From Rhizobium sullae (GTDB lineage Bacteria; Pseudomonadota; Alphaproteobacteria; Rhizobiales; Rhizobiaceae), in assembly GCF_900169785.1 (NCBI RefSeq), contig NZ_FWER01000032.1:1-58695 (forward strand): a DNA stretch of 58,695 nucleotides, in the 5' to 3' direction. The translations under genes and the position numbers were made by a program. This document shows positions 8,184 to 18,383 of this stretch, piece by piece. The notes under the pieces are model-generated. The model was not told where the DNA came from. It saw only the letters and a list, made by a program, of their open reading frames with translations, and searched no databases. Position 1 is the stretch's first letter. Each line of letters starts with the position of its first letter.

Positions 8184-9355
8184 AGGTAGTAGGCAACGAA
8201 GACCAGAGACATTCCCAGCGCTGCGACGAGTGCCATGACGTAGAAGCTCGCAAGGCCGAGCCAGGCATAGATGTAGCCGGAGGCGAGCGTCATCAGTCCC
8301 ATGAACATGCCGTTATAGAAGAAATAGGCGCCCTGAGCCGACGATTCCTGCGTCTCCTGCACCGTTGCCACGATGCGCCGCTGAACGCCGATATGCACGA
8401 AGGCGAAGCTGCAGGAATGGAAACATTGCAGCACGAAGAAGCCGACGAAGCCCCAATGCATCGGGAACAGGATCCAGCGGCAAATGCAGACCGCGCAGCC
8501 GATGCGGATCAGCGTCCACGCACTGAAGCGGCGGTTCAGGTGCTTCGAGACGAAGAACACAATCACCTCGGAGGCAACGGCAGCACTCCAGAGAATGCCG
8601 ACCTCCGTTCCTGAAAAGCCAACCTGATGCCAATAGATCGACGCGAAGACATAGAGAAGCGCGTGGCTCGACTGCTGGATCGCCACGCCCCATAGGAGCA
8701 CTAGCAGATGTGGCTGCCGTAGCGAACTGCCGGTGGCCGCCGGTATGTCGACCGGCGTGCCGCGCCGGCGGGTCGGCCCAATCCGCGGACAATAGATCGC
8801 CATCAGCATCGTCATGACGAAGCCGAAAATCATGACCGGCAGCACCATCGAGCCGCCCCAATAGCCAATCATCTCGCCGCCGATCATGGTCGATGCAATG
8901 AAGGCGATAGAGCCCCAGACGCGCATGGAGCCGTAGTCGAGCCCCCAGCGGCGAACGCCGGAAATGACGATCGATTCGACGACCGGCAGATAGGGCGCGA
9001 AGGTCGCACCCTGCACGGCGAAGACGATCAGCACCGGCCAAAAGCTCGTCGTCCAGCACAGCGCTACCGCTGTCAGCAAGGACAGCCCGCCGGACCAGAG
9101 CAGCACATCGGCGCGCTCCTTCATGCGGTCAGCATACATGGCGACGATCGGCGCCACGAGAACACGCACCACCATCGGCACTGCCAGGATGATGCCGATT
9201 TCACGATCAGTGAATTCGTGGACCACTAGCCAGACGGGAAAGAAGGGAAGAACGACACCGTTGACAATCAGCGGAGCGCAATAGGACAGGGCGCTGAGCA
9301 GCCGGAAGCGCGGCGGCGCCCCCTCGCCTGTCGGGTTATTCTGGGCGGGAATCAT
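8135..9355 (-). CDS. MFS transporter (phenylpropionate-permease/HcaT-like)
   Basis: About 406 residues with 12 hydrophobic segments. Typical motifs are the DREIGIILAVPMVVRVLVAP stretch, the MYADRMKERADVLL cytoplasmic loop (MFS loop 2-3), and the WGSIAFIAS helix. The pattern resembles the LacY-like branch that includes HcaT. The frame can be extended 12 codons to a GTG at 9391, but the ATG at 9355 fits better as a start. Convergent with the epimerase gene, sharing 49 bp at the 3' ends. Substrate unknown. Confidence 0.85.
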   Translation of the reverse strand: MIPAQNNPTGEGAPPRFRLLSALSYCAPLIVNGVVLPFFPVWLVVHEFTDREIGIILAVPMVVRVLVAPIVAMYADRMKERADVLLWSGGLSLLTAVALCWTTSFWPVLIVFAVQGATFAPYLPVVESIVISGVRRWGLDYGSMRVWGSIAFIASTMIGGEMIGYWGGSMVLPVMIFGFVMTMLMAIYCPRIGPTRRRGTPVDIPAATGSSLRQPHLLVLLWGVAIQQSSHALLYVFASIYWHQVGFSGTEVGILWSAAVASEVIVFFVSKHLNRRFSAWTLIRIGCAVCICRWILFPMHWGFVGFFVLQCFHSCSFAFVHIGVQRRIVATVQETQESSAQGAYFFYNGMFMGLMTLASGYIYAWLGLASFYVMALVAALGMSLVFVAYYLQPQRLGSGGQTREAV

Positions 9356-9592
9356 CGGTGGACCTGCAGGAAACTGGACGTTGCCTAGCACATCAACCCA
9401 AGGGCGACTATGGCCAGAAATAGCCTTTCTGAAACGCTTTAAGAAAAAGCTCGTCCTCTTCGCTCACAACCGATCGTAATTAAAGCCATCCGCATTCCCT
9501 TTAGGTTCTAGGTCGTAGATTTTGAGCCAGCGTCATAGAACCGTTACCGCTAGGTGGTTTCGGTCGCGCTTCAAAAAGACAAAGGACATACT

Positions 9593-10099
9593 GTGCGCCC
9601 ATACAAGCTTCGCCGCCTCGACAGGAATGATGCGTCGTCTTTCAGAGAAGTTCGCCTTGAGGCTCTCGCGAACCATCCAGAGGCATTTGGCGCGTCATGG
9701 GAAGAGGAGCAGAGCCTATCTGAGGCGCACTTCGCCGGTAGGCTTGAGAACGGCCTTGTGATCGGTGGGTTATCCGATGACGGAATCCTTGCCGGAACTA
9801 TCGGCGTGTCAAAGTCCAAAGCCATCAAGATGCAACATATTGGATCGATTTGGGGAATGTATGTCCGCCAGGCGGCGCGGGGCACTGGTCTTTCGCGCCT
9901 GCTGCTGAGTGCTGCGATTGACGAAGTTGGCACGACGCTGCGTTCGCTCCGGCTTAGCGTTGTGTCATCCAACGTTCCGGCTATCCGGCTTTACAAATCC
10001 ATGGGCTTTGATGAATGGGCCGTCGAAGTCGAAGCTCTAAAGGTGGGCGATACATATTATGATGAAATACTCATGCGGCTGGAAGTAGGTCCGCGATGA
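9593..10099 (+). CDS. GNAT family N-acetyltransferase
   Basis: About 168 residues from the GTG at 9593, chosen because AAAGGA (9581-9586) lies 6 nt upstream; an ATG at 9554 in the same frame has no ribosome-binding site. The protein has the N-terminal LRRLDRNDASSFREVRLEAL, the acetyl-CoA loop RQAARGTGLSRLLL, and the C-terminal NVPAIRLYKSMGFDEW typical of GNAT enzymes. Substrate unknown. It is a lone gene, divergent from the MFS gene across about 240 bp. Confidence 0.85.
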   Translation: MRPYKLRRLDRNDASSFREVRLEALANHPEAFGASWEEEQSLSEAHFAGRLENGLVIGGLSDDGILAGTIGVSKSKAIKMQHIGSIWGMYVRQAARGTGLSRLLLSAAIDEVGTTLRSLRLSVVSSNVPAIRLYKSMGFDEWAVEVEALKVGDTYYDEILMRLEVGPR

Positions 10100-10163
10100 C
10101 AGACGCCACGAGCCTAACGCCCGTCACCACGACTAAATTGCTTCTGTGTTCACAACAGGAAAA

Positions 10164-10970
10164 TCAGGCAGCCTGCGGCTCGAGCTGGCCGTCGCGATGC
10201 TCGATCGCCAGCGGGATGGCTTGAGCGTCGGCCATCGTGCTCCAGGTGATGAGCTCGAACGTGCCGTCCTCATGCTCGGCGATCGCCGTACAGCTCTCCA
10301 CCCAGTCGCCGGTGTTGATGTAGCGCACGCCGTCCATGTCCTCGATCACGGCATGGTGGATATGGCCGCAGATGACGCCGTCGGCGCCATGCTTGCGGGC
10401 TTCGTCGGCCACGACGCGCTGGAACTCGCCGATGAAATTGACCGCGTGCTTCACCTGCAGCTTCGCCCAGGCGGAGAAGGACCAGTAGGGCATGCCCATC
10501 CGGCGGCGGATCGCGGCCAGCACGACGTTGATCTTGATCGCCGTGTCGTAAGCCCAGTCCCCGAGATAGGCGAGCAGGCGGGCGTTGCGGACGACGACGT
10601 CGAACTCGTCGCCATGCAGCACGAGATACTTCTTGCCGTCCGCGCCGTCATGCATCATCCGCTCGGCGACTTCGATGCCGCCGAAATGCATGCCCGGAAA
10701 GTCTCGCAGGAACTCGTCGTGATTGCCGGGGATGTAGACGACCCGCGTGCCCTTGCGCGCCTTGCGCAGCAGCTTCTGCACCACGTCGTTGCAGACCTGC
10801 GGCCAGTACCAGCTGCGCTTCAGCCGCCAGCCGTCGACGATATCGCCGACGAGGAAGATCGTATCGGCGTCGTGATAGCGGAGAAAGTCGAGGAGGAAGT
10901 CCGCCTTTGCCGCCTTCGAGCCGAGATGCACATCGGAAATGAAGAGAGTACGGAAGTGTCGGGTATCCAT
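10164..10970 (-). CDS. LpxH-type UDP-2,3-diacylglucosamine diphosphatase family metallophosphoesterase
   Basis: About 268 residues from the ATG at 10970 (GAAAG just upstream); a longer frame begins at 11021 but adds an unrelated 17-residue leader. Metallophosphoesterase motifs in order: SDVHLG (Asp13, His15), GDIVDGW (Asp43), GNHDE (Asn83, His84), LHGDE (His119) and GHIHH (His203, His205). The long insert with YWPQVCNDVVQKLL is typical of the LpxH-like group often annotated as UDP-2,3-diacylglucosamine diphosphatase. Many alphaproteobacteria use LpxI for that lipid A step, so the true substrate is uncertain. Confidence 0.82.
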   Translation of the reverse strand: MDTRHFRTLFISDVHLGSKAAKADFLLDFLRYHDADTIFLVGDIVDGWRLKRSWYWPQVCNDVVQKLLRKARKGTRVVYIPGNHDEFLRDFPGMHFGGIEVAERMMHDGADGKKYLVLHGDEFDVVVRNARLLAYLGDWAYDTAIKINVVLAAIRRRMGMPYWSFSAWAKLQVKHAVNFIGEFQRVVADEARKHGADGVICGHIHHAVIEDMDGVRYINTGDWVESCTAIAEHEDGTFELITWSTMADAQAIPLAIEHRDGQLEPQAA

Positions 10971-11181
10971 ATTGTCTTTCACAAGCGTTCCGCCTGCGTC
11001 CCATCGTTTCTGGTCTTCCAAAATCAGACTCGTGTTTCAGGAAGATGACAGACGCGCGAATCGGCGCATGCGCGGCGCTCACGAGTTTTCCGCTTCGATC
11101 CCGAAATTCTGACTGTCCCTGCCAGCCGATTGATGTATGGAGAAGTCTTCAAAAGATGTGAGTGCGGCAGCGGAGACGGCA

Positions 11182-13494
11182 ATGGATCATCAGGAAAAAT
11201 CCAACACGGAGAAGAACGAGACCGGCGGAAACCTCGACGAACAGGCGCTTTTCTTCCATCGTTACCCCCGCCCCGGCAAACTCGAAATTCAGGCGATCAA
11301 GCCGCTCGGCAACCAGCGCGACCTGGCACTGGCCTATTCGCCCGGCGTTGCCGCGCCCTGCCTTGCGATCCGCGACAATCCGGAAACGGCTGCCGATTAC
11401 ACCTCGCGCGCCAATCTTGTTGCCGTCATCTCCAACGGCACGGCCGTTCTCGGGCTCGGCAATATCGGCCCGCTCGCCTCCAAACCCGTCATGGAAGGCA
11501 AGGCCGTCCTCTTCAAGAAATTCGCCGGCATCGACGTCTTCGACATCGAAATCGATGCCTTGACGGTCGATCAGATGGTCTCCACCGTCGCCTCGCTCGA
11601 GCCGACCTTCGGCGGCATCAATCTCGAGGACATCAAGGCACCCGAATGCTTTGAGGTCGAGCGCCAGCTCCGCGAGAAGATGAAGATCCCGGTCTTCCAC
11701 GACGACCAGCATGGCACGGCTATCATCGTCGCAGCTGCGATCCTGAACGGACTGGAACTCGCCGGCAAGAAGATCAAGGACGTGAAGATCGTCGCCTCCG
11801 GCGCGGGTGCCGCTGCGCTCGCCTGCCTCAATCTGCTGGTCGAGCTCGGCGCCAAGCGCGAAAATATCTGGGTCCACGATATCGAAGGCCTCGTCTATGA
11901 AGGCCGCACCGAACTGATGGACGAATGGAAGGCTGTCTACGCACAGAAGAGCGAGATGCGCACGCTCGCCGACAATATCGGCGGCGCCGATGTCTTCCTC
12001 GGTCTTTCGGCCGCGGGTGTCCTGAAGCCCGACCTGCTATCACAGATGGCGGACAAGCCGCTCATCATGGCGCTCGCCAATCCGACCCCTGAAATCATGC
12101 CTGACCTGGCGCGCGCCGCCCGCCCGGACGCAATGATCTGCACCGGCCGTTCGGACTTCCCGAACCAGGTGAACAACGTCCTCTGCTTCCCCTACATCTT
12201 CCGTGGCGCGCTCGATTGCGGCGCCACGGCCATCAACGAAGAAATGAAGCTTGCTGCGGTCAAGGCCATCGCGGGGCTTGCCCGCGAGGAAGTGTCGGAC
12301 GTCGCCGCCCGCGCCTATTCCGGCGAGACGCCCATCTTCGGTCCGAATTACCTCATTCCCTCACCCTTCGATCCCCGTCTCATCCTGCGCATCGCCCCGG
12401 CTGTCGCCAAAGCCGCCGCCGAGACGGGCGTGGCATCCCGGCCGATTGCGGATTTCGACGCCTATCTCGATCAGTTGAACCGCTTCGTCTGGCGCTCGGG
12501 CTTCGTCATGAAGCCGATCTTCACCAGCGCCAAGCTTTCCGAGAAGAAACGCGTCATCTTCGCGGAAGGAGAAGACGAGCGCGTCCTGCGCGCGGCTCAG
12601 GTTCTGCTGGAGGAAAAGACCGGCGAGCCGATTCTGATCGGCCGCCCCTCGGTTATCGAGGCACGTCTGAAGCGCTTCGGCATCCGCATTCGCCCGAATG
12701 TCGATTTCGCTGTAGTGAACCCTGAAGACGATCCGCGTTACCGTGACTATGTCGACGACTACTTCGCTCTCGTCGGCCGCGCCGGCATCAACCCGGAGGC
12801 CGCCCGCACGATCGTGCGCACCAACAACACTGTAATCGGCGCCTTGTCGGTGAAGCGCGGCGAGGCCGATGCCCTCATCTGCGGCGTGGAGGGCCGTTTC
12901 GATCGCCACCTGAAGGACGTCGGCCAAATCATTGGCAAGCGAAAGGGCGTCTGTACCTTCGCCGGTCTCAGCCTGCTGATCACCCAGAAAGGCCCCGTTT
13001 TCTTCGCCGATACCTTCGTCAACTACAACCCGACGCATGAGGAAATCGCCGAGATCGCCGTTCTCGCGGCCGAGGAGATCCGCCGCTTCGGCATCACGCC
13101 GAAGGCTGCGTTGATCTGCCATTCGAATTTCGGCTCCCGGAACTCCGAGAGCGCCCGCAAGATGCGCGATGCCCTGCAGCTCGTGCGCAAACGCGCCCCG
13201 GAGCTGGAGGTCGATGGCGAAATGCAAGCCGGCTCGGCGCTGTCGGAATTGCTGCGCAAGCGTGCCATGCCGGATAGCTCGCTTACCGGCGAAGCCAACC
13301 TTTTGCTCTTCCCGAACCTCGATGCCGCCAACATTTCGCTCGGCCTCGTCCGCACGATGATGGACGCGCTCCATGTCGGCCCAATTCTGCTGGGAACCGC
13401 ACAACCTGCGCACATCCTGTCGACTTCGGTCACCTCGCGCGGCGTAGTCAACATGGCGGCGCTTGCCGTCGCCGAGGCTTCGCAGCCGGCGTAA
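11182..13494 (+). CDS. maeB: Malic enzyme with C-terminal phosphotransacetylase-like domain
   Basis: About 770 residues from the ATG at 11182, which has GGAGA 5 nt upstream; an in-frame ATG at 11137 lacks one. The malic domain comes first (about 20-160, with YSPGVAAPCLAI and NGTAVLGLGNIG), then the NAD(P)-binding domain (about 165-430, HDDQHGTA, ASGAGAAAL), then a phosphotransacetylase-like domain (about 440-765, VIFAEGEDERVLRAA). It oxidatively decarboxylates malate to pyruvate. Rhizobia carry two such enzymes, the NAD-type Dme and the NADP-type Tme; this sequence alone does not settle which. It is divergent from the LpxH-like gene. Confidence 0.93.
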   Translation: MDHQEKSNTEKNETGGNLDEQALFFHRYPRPGKLEIQAIKPLGNQRDLALAYSPGVAAPCLAIRDNPETAADYTSRANLVAVISNGTAVLGLGNIGPLASKPVMEGKAVLFKKFAGIDVFDIEIDALTVDQMVSTVASLEPTFGGINLEDIKAPECFEVERQLREKMKIPVFHDDQHGTAIIVAAAILNGLELAGKKIKDVKIVASGAGAAALACLNLLVELGAKRENIWVHDIEGLVYEGRTELMDEWKAVYAQKSEMRTLADNIGGADVFLGLSAAGVLKPDLLSQMADKPLIMALANPTPEIMPDLARAARPDAMICTGRSDFPNQVNNVLCFPYIFRGALDCGATAINEEMKLAAVKAIAGLAREEVSDVAARAYSGETPIFGPNYLIPSPFDPRLILRIAPAVAKAAAETGVASRPIADFDAYLDQLNRFVWRSGFVMKPIFTSAKLSEKKRVIFAEGEDERVLRAAQVLLEEKTGEPILIGRPSVIEARLKRFGIRIRPNVDFAVVNPEDDPRYRDYVDDYFALVGRAGINPEAARTIVRTNNTVIGALSVKRGEADALICGVEGRFDRHLKDVGQIIGKRKGVCTFAGLSLLITQKGPVFFADTFVNYNPTHEEIAEIAVLAAEEIRRFGITPKAALICHSNFGSRNSESARKMRDALQLVRKRAPELEVDGEMQAGSALSELLRKRAMPDSSLTGEANLLLFPNLDAANISLGLVRTMMDALHVGPILLGTAQPAHILSTSVTSRGVVNMAALAVAEASQPA

Positions 13495-13618
13495 GTTGCA
13501 GCAAAATGGGAAAATGCGCTAGAATTCCGTCGCCAGCTTGTTAACGGAAGCAGGCTAGAAAGTCATGATGCGGTAAATGTCACGCCGCTCTGGCCTCACT
13601 TTGCTCCGGGATGATGCC

Positions 13619-14704
13619 GTGAACCGCCGAAACCTGACCCTTGCGATCTTGCTTGCCCTGGCTGCACCCGCTGCCGCGCAGACGAATGCGATCTGCGACG
13701 ACCTGCGCGGCCGCGTTGCCGATCTGCCGCATGTCATCGGCAATGGTCCCGAAGTCCGCCAGTATGCAAGCGCCATTGCCGAGCAGAATCTCGAGCTGCG
13801 CAAAGTCCGCAATGATCTGCGCGGCTACGGCTGCTCCGTGGACAGCATGGTGGTGATCGGCGGCGAGAATGCGGATTATTGCAGCGAGTTGCAGCAGTCC
13901 GAAGCACGCATGGTCGGCAACATCCGATACCTGCAGGAGCGGCGCAACGAACTGCGCAACCAGGGTGGTGCCGATTATCGCGTGCGCCACGAGCTGATGG
14001 CGGCGCTCGAAGACAACGGCTGCAATGACGAGTTCGACTATGCGCCGGACCCAGAGGCCTATGCGCCGGCCCCAAGCCCCGAAGAACAGGCGATGCGCAG
14101 CGATACTTTCATCCCGCTTGGGGATGGCGAACAGGGCGGAATGCAATATGGCGTGCCGCGCGGCGAGCTCATGTCGCATGTCAGCACGATGTGCGTGCGC
14201 ACCTGCGACGGCGGCTTTTTCCCGATCACCACGAATGCAACATCGATCGATTTCAACCGCGACGCAGCGACGTGTTCGAAAATGTGCCCCGGTATCGAGA
14301 CGGAGCTCTTCTATCAAGACACCTCGAATACCGAAGCCGCAAACATGATTTCGGCTTCGACCGGCGCGCCTTACAGCGCCATGCCGAATGCCTTTGCCTA
14401 CAAGAACCGCGCCCCCGGCGAAAAGTCCTCCTGCGCCTGCAATCTCTCGGCCTATTACGAGAACATGCGCAAGAACCAAGCGATCAGCGAACCGCCGCCG
14501 AGGGGCTCAATCACCGATATCAAGACGAAGCCACCATCGAGCGCCACCTCCACGTCTGCCCCACAGCCGCAGGTGCCGGACCGCCCCTATGACCCGGCGA
14601 ACAGCAAAGTCCGCCAGGTCGGTCCGCAGTTCCTCGCCGGCGATCAGGGCGCGATCGATCTCAAGAAACCCGCAACGCCCGGGCCGCAGCCGCAGCAGAA
14701 CTGA
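13619..14704 (+). CDS. Exported DUF2865 family protein
   Basis: About 361 residues from the GTG at 13619, which gives a clean signal peptide (basic start, LAILLALAAPAAAQ, cleavage after AAA). An ATG at 13577 adds 14 residues and is an alternative. The mature protein has a helical first half with paired cysteines, then a conserved cysteine-rich core (MCVRTCDGGFFPITTNA, ATCSKMCPG) that marks DUF2865, then a Pro/Ser/Thr-rich tail. Presumably periplasmic or surface-located with disulfides. Function unknown in the family. It stands alone between malic enzyme and bluB. Confidence 0.8.
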   Translation: MNRRNLTLAILLALAAPAAAQTNAICDDLRGRVADLPHVIGNGPEVRQYASAIAEQNLELRKVRNDLRGYGCSVDSMVVIGGENADYCSELQQSEARMVGNIRYLQERRNELRNQGGADYRVRHELMAALEDNGCNDEFDYAPDPEAYAPAPSPEEQAMRSDTFIPLGDGEQGGMQYGVPRGELMSHVSTMCVRTCDGGFFPITTNATSIDFNRDAATCSKMCPGIETELFYQDTSNTEAANMISASTGAPYSAMPNAFAYKNRAPGEKSSCACNLSAYYENMRKNQAISEPPPRGSITDIKTKPPSSATSTSAPQPQVPDRPYDPANSKVRQVGPQFLAGDQGAIDLKKPATPGPQPQQN

Positions 14705-14711
14705 CGCGGCG

Positions 14712-15398
14712 TTACTGGCTTCCCCATCGGTCTGAGAAGACCAGTTCTTCGAGCGGCAAGCGGTGGCGCCAGCCTTTCACCGCCAGTTCCGGCGCGGTGT
14801 AAAGCTGATCGACATAGCCGACGCAAAGCCAGGCGACGATCTCGATCCGTTCCGGAATGCCAAGCAGATCGCGAATATCCGCATCATGGAAGATACTGAC
14901 CCAGCCGACCCCGATACCTTCGGCCCGGGCGGCAAGCCACAGGTTCTGCACGGCGCAGACGGTCGAATAGACATCCATGCGCGGATTGTGGGTGCGGCCG
15001 ATGACCACCGGCCCTGCCCTGTCCGGATCGCAGGTAACGCAGATGCTGAGCGGCGCCTTGCGGATGCCTTCGAGCTTGAGGCTGCGGTAGACATCCCGCC
15101 GCTCCCCTTCAAACATCTCGGCCGCTTCCTGATTGGCGCGCGAAAAAGCCTGCCACGCGGCCTGGCGTATCTCCGGATCGCGGATCACGACGAAAGTCCA
15201 GGGCTGCATGAAACCGACCGACGGTGCGGCATGCGCCGCCCCCAGCAGCCGCGAAACCAGATCATCAGGCAGAGGATCGGGCAGGAACTGGTCGCGCACG
15301 TCACGGCGCGTTTCGATGGCTCTGTACACTGCGGCCCGGTCGTGTTCGGAAAACTCGCCGGCCGGTACAAGGGCATGGGCGAAAGGATCAGGTTGCAT
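14712..15398 (-). CDS. bluB: 5,6-dimethylbenzimidazole synthase
   Basis: 228 residues from the ATG at 15398. BluB splits reduced FMN with oxygen to make DMB, the lower ligand of vitamin B12. Seen: the nitroreductase-like fold with AIETRRDVRDQFLPDPLPDD, the AAHAAPSVGFMQPWTFVVI stretch, and ICVTCDPDRAGPVVIGRT, all typical of BluB. An open frame continues upstream to 15650, but that extension is the riboswitch read as protein and should not be included. Expression should fall when cobalamin is plentiful. Confidence 0.95.
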   Translation of the reverse strand: MQPDPFAHALVPAGEFSEHDRAAVYRAIETRRDVRDQFLPDPLPDDLVSRLLGAAHAAPSVGFMQPWTFVVIRDPEIRQAAWQAFSRANQEAAEMFEGERRDVYRSLKLEGIRKAPLSICVTCDPDRAGPVVIGRTHNPRMDVYSTVCAVQNLWLAARAEGIGVGWVSIFHDADIRDLLGIPERIEIVAWLCVGYVDQLYTAPELAVKGWRHRLPLEELVFSDRWGSQ

Positions 15399-15450
15399 CG
15401 TTAAATCCCCAACAATGCTTGAGCACCCGCGCCGCAGCGCAAGGAGCGTC

Positions 15451-15477
15451 AAAAACCTCGCCGCCGTCCGCGCGGTT
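15451..15477 (-). terminator. Candidate riboswitch expression platform (terminator)
   Basis: On the minus strand a GC-rich hairpin framed by AACC/GGTT (15477-15454) runs into five T residues (15455-15451). It lies between the aptamer and the bluB start, where a transcription-attenuating terminator would be expected. The stem is short and interrupted, so this is a candidate only. Confidence 0.4.
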
Positions 15478-15488
15478 CGGTCTATCTT

Positions 15489-15645
15489 GCCAGGCCGGTC
15501 TTCTGACTCGGCGTCACCCGCTTGCCACGGCCTTCCCGGCAGAAGCCAGTGGCCATTGTTGCGGCAAACGTCAGCCTCACAGCGTTGGGCACGTTCCGGT
15601 CTTTCACCGGATTCCCGATTCTCCTGCTTGATGCAGGCACCTGAC
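15489..15645 (-). ncRNA. Cobalamin riboswitch upstream of bluB
   Basis: Reading the minus strand, the region holds the conserved blocks of the B12 aptamer in order: GGTGCC, the AATCGGGAATCCGGTG-type block, CGTGCCC with CTGTGAGG, GCCACTGG, GGGAAGGC, and the B12 box GAGTCAGAAGACCGGCC. A closing stem forms from GTCAGG (5') and CCTGGC (3'). It lies between the TolB-like gene and bluB, about 90 nt before the bluB ATG. Adenosylcobalamin binding should reduce bluB expression. Confidence 0.95.
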
Positions 15646-15677
15646 GGCAATCTCTATGTCCTGAATTGCCGCTGCGT

Positions 15678-16508
<831 letters not shown>

Positions 16509-16529
16509 TCATCCTCCCGGATTCTCTCG

Positions 16530-18218
16530 TTACCGGTCGCGGAACCGGTTGGTAATCGGATAGCGGCGATCGCGCCCGAAGTTCTTCTTGGTGATCTTCA
16601 CGCCCGGCGCCGATTGGCGGCGCTTGTATTCGGCGAGATAGAGCAGATGCTCGACGCGATGGACGGTCGCCACGTCATGCCCCCGCGCGACGATCTCCTC
16701 GACCGCCATCTCCTTCTCGACGAGGCATTCGAGGATGTCGTCCAGCACCGGATAAGGCGGCAATGAATCCTGGTCCGTCTGGTCCGGACGAAGCTCGGCC
16801 GACGGCGCCTTGTCGATGATGTTCTGCGGGATCACAACGCCGGATGGTCCCAGCGCATCCGGTGGCACGTGGCTGTTGCGCCAGCGCGCCAGCGCATAGA
16901 CCTGCATCTTGTAGAGGTCCTTGATTGGATTGAAGCCGCCGTTCATGTCGCCGTAGAGCGTCGCATAGCCGACCGACATTTCCGACTTATTGCCGGTCGT
17001 GACGACCATGGAGCCGAACTTGTTGGAAATCGCCATCAAGATCGTGCCGCGCGCCCGACTCTGCAGGTTCTCCTCGGTAATGCCGCTGTCGGTTCCTTCG
17101 AACAGCTGCGACAGCGCCGAGGTGAAGCCTTTCACCGGCTCCTCGATCGGCACGATATCGTAGCGGCATCCGAGCGCCTTGGCGCATTCGGCCGCATCCT
17201 TCAGCGAACCGGAAGACGTATATCGGTACGGCAGCATCACGGTTCGCACGCGTTCCTCGCCGAGCGCATCGACGGCGATTGCCGCGCAGATCGCCGAGTC
17301 GATGCCACCGGAGAGACCGAGGACGACATTCTTGAAGCCGCTCTTGTTCACATAGTCGCGGAAGCCAAGCACGCAGGCGCGATAGTCGGCCTCGTCGAGT
17401 TCGGGAATACGCGACATCGGGCCTTCGGCGCAGCGCCAGCCGTCTTCGCCGCGCTTCCAGGTCGTTACAGCCAGCGCCGTTTCGAACTGGCTCATCTGGA
17501 AGGCAAGCGTCCTGTCGCCATTGAAGGCGAAGCTGGCGCCATCGAAGACGAGTTCGTCCTGGCCGCCGAGCTGATTGGCGAAGATCAGCGGCAAGCCGGT
17601 TTCGATCACCTGCTTCAAGGCCACCTGATGGCGCACGTCGACCTTGCCGCGATAGTAAGGCGAGCCGTTCGGAACGAGCAGGATTTCGGCACCACTTTCG
17701 GCGAGCGTCTCGCAGACGCCGAGATCGTTCCAGATCTCCTCGCAGATCGGCACCCCAAGACGCACGCCGCGGAAATTCACCGGCCCCGGCATCGATCCTT
17801 CGGAAAAGACGCGCTTCTCGTCAAACTCGCCGTAGTTCGGCAGGTCGATCTTGTCGCGCAGCACCAGGATCTTGCCGCCGTCAAGAACCGCGACGGAATT
17901 ATGCCGCCCCGTCTTTCCCTGCCGCGGGAAGCCGACGATCACGCCGGGTCCGCCGTCCGCGGTATCGGCGGCGAGGTCCTCGACCGCTTTGAGGCAGGCC
18001 CTCAGGAACGCCGGTTTCAGCACGAGGTCTTCCGGCGGATAGCCGGAAATGAAGAGCTCCGTCAGAAGCAGCAGATGCGCGCCCTGGCGGGCCGCATCGG
18101 TGCGTGCCTCGCGGGCTTTTGCAAGGTTTCCGGCGACATCGCCGACGGTCGGGTTCAACTGGGCAACGGCAATCCGGAGCGTATTCAAAGGAGCGTTTTC
18201 CTGTGTCATGTCATCCAT
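16530..18218 (-). CDS. nadE: Glutamine-dependent NAD+ synthase
   Basis: 562 residues in two domains. The N-terminal glutamine amidase (nitrilase-like, about 13-270) has the triad Glu54 (TELF), Lys123 (RDKIDLP) and Cys159 (VPICEE). The C-terminal synthetase has the PP-loop SGGIDS at 303-308 and the TTGNKSEMSVGYATLYGDMN motif. It converts deamido-NAD to NAD with glutamine as ammonia donor, the last step of NAD synthesis. A second ATG three codons in (18209) is an equally possible start. It leads a two-gene unit with the TolB-like gene. Confidence 0.95.
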   Translation of the reverse strand: MDDMTQENAPLNTLRIAVAQLNPTVGDVAGNLAKAREARTDAARQGAHLLLLTELFISGYPPEDLVLKPAFLRACLKAVEDLAADTADGGPGVIVGFPRQGKTGRHNSVAVLDGGKILVLRDKIDLPNYGEFDEKRVFSEGSMPGPVNFRGVRLGVPICEEIWNDLGVCETLAESGAEILLVPNGSPYYRGKVDVRHQVALKQVIETGLPLIFANQLGGQDELVFDGASFAFNGDRTLAFQMSQFETALAVTTWKRGEDGWRCAEGPMSRIPELDEADYRACVLGFRDYVNKSGFKNVVLGLSGGIDSAICAAIAVDALGEERVRTVMLPYRYTSSGSLKDAAECAKALGCRYDIVPIEEPVKGFTSALSQLFEGTDSGITEENLQSRARGTILMAISNKFGSMVVTTGNKSEMSVGYATLYGDMNGGFNPIKDLYKMQVYALARWRNSHVPPDALGPSGVVIPQNIIDKAPSAELRPDQTDQDSLPPYPVLDDILECLVEKEMAVEEIVARGHDVATVHRVEHLLYLAEYKRRQSAPGVKITKKNFGRDRRYPITNRFRDR

Positions 18219-18383
18219 TTAGCGCGTGCGGCCCGCCGCTTCAATTGCCCGCGCCATGAAAAGCCGCGGGGTCTGCCGGCCGAAAAATTCAAACCACAGG
18301 GAAAAGCCGAGAAACCGGGAGGGTTCATCTAGCGTTCATGACAGGCGTGTGAAACTTCAGTGAAATTTTTATGACATCGGAGC

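Noticed and set aside
15399..15650. N-terminal extension of BluB
   Set aside because: The sequence is the cobalamin riboswitch and leader; the family start is the ATG at 15398.
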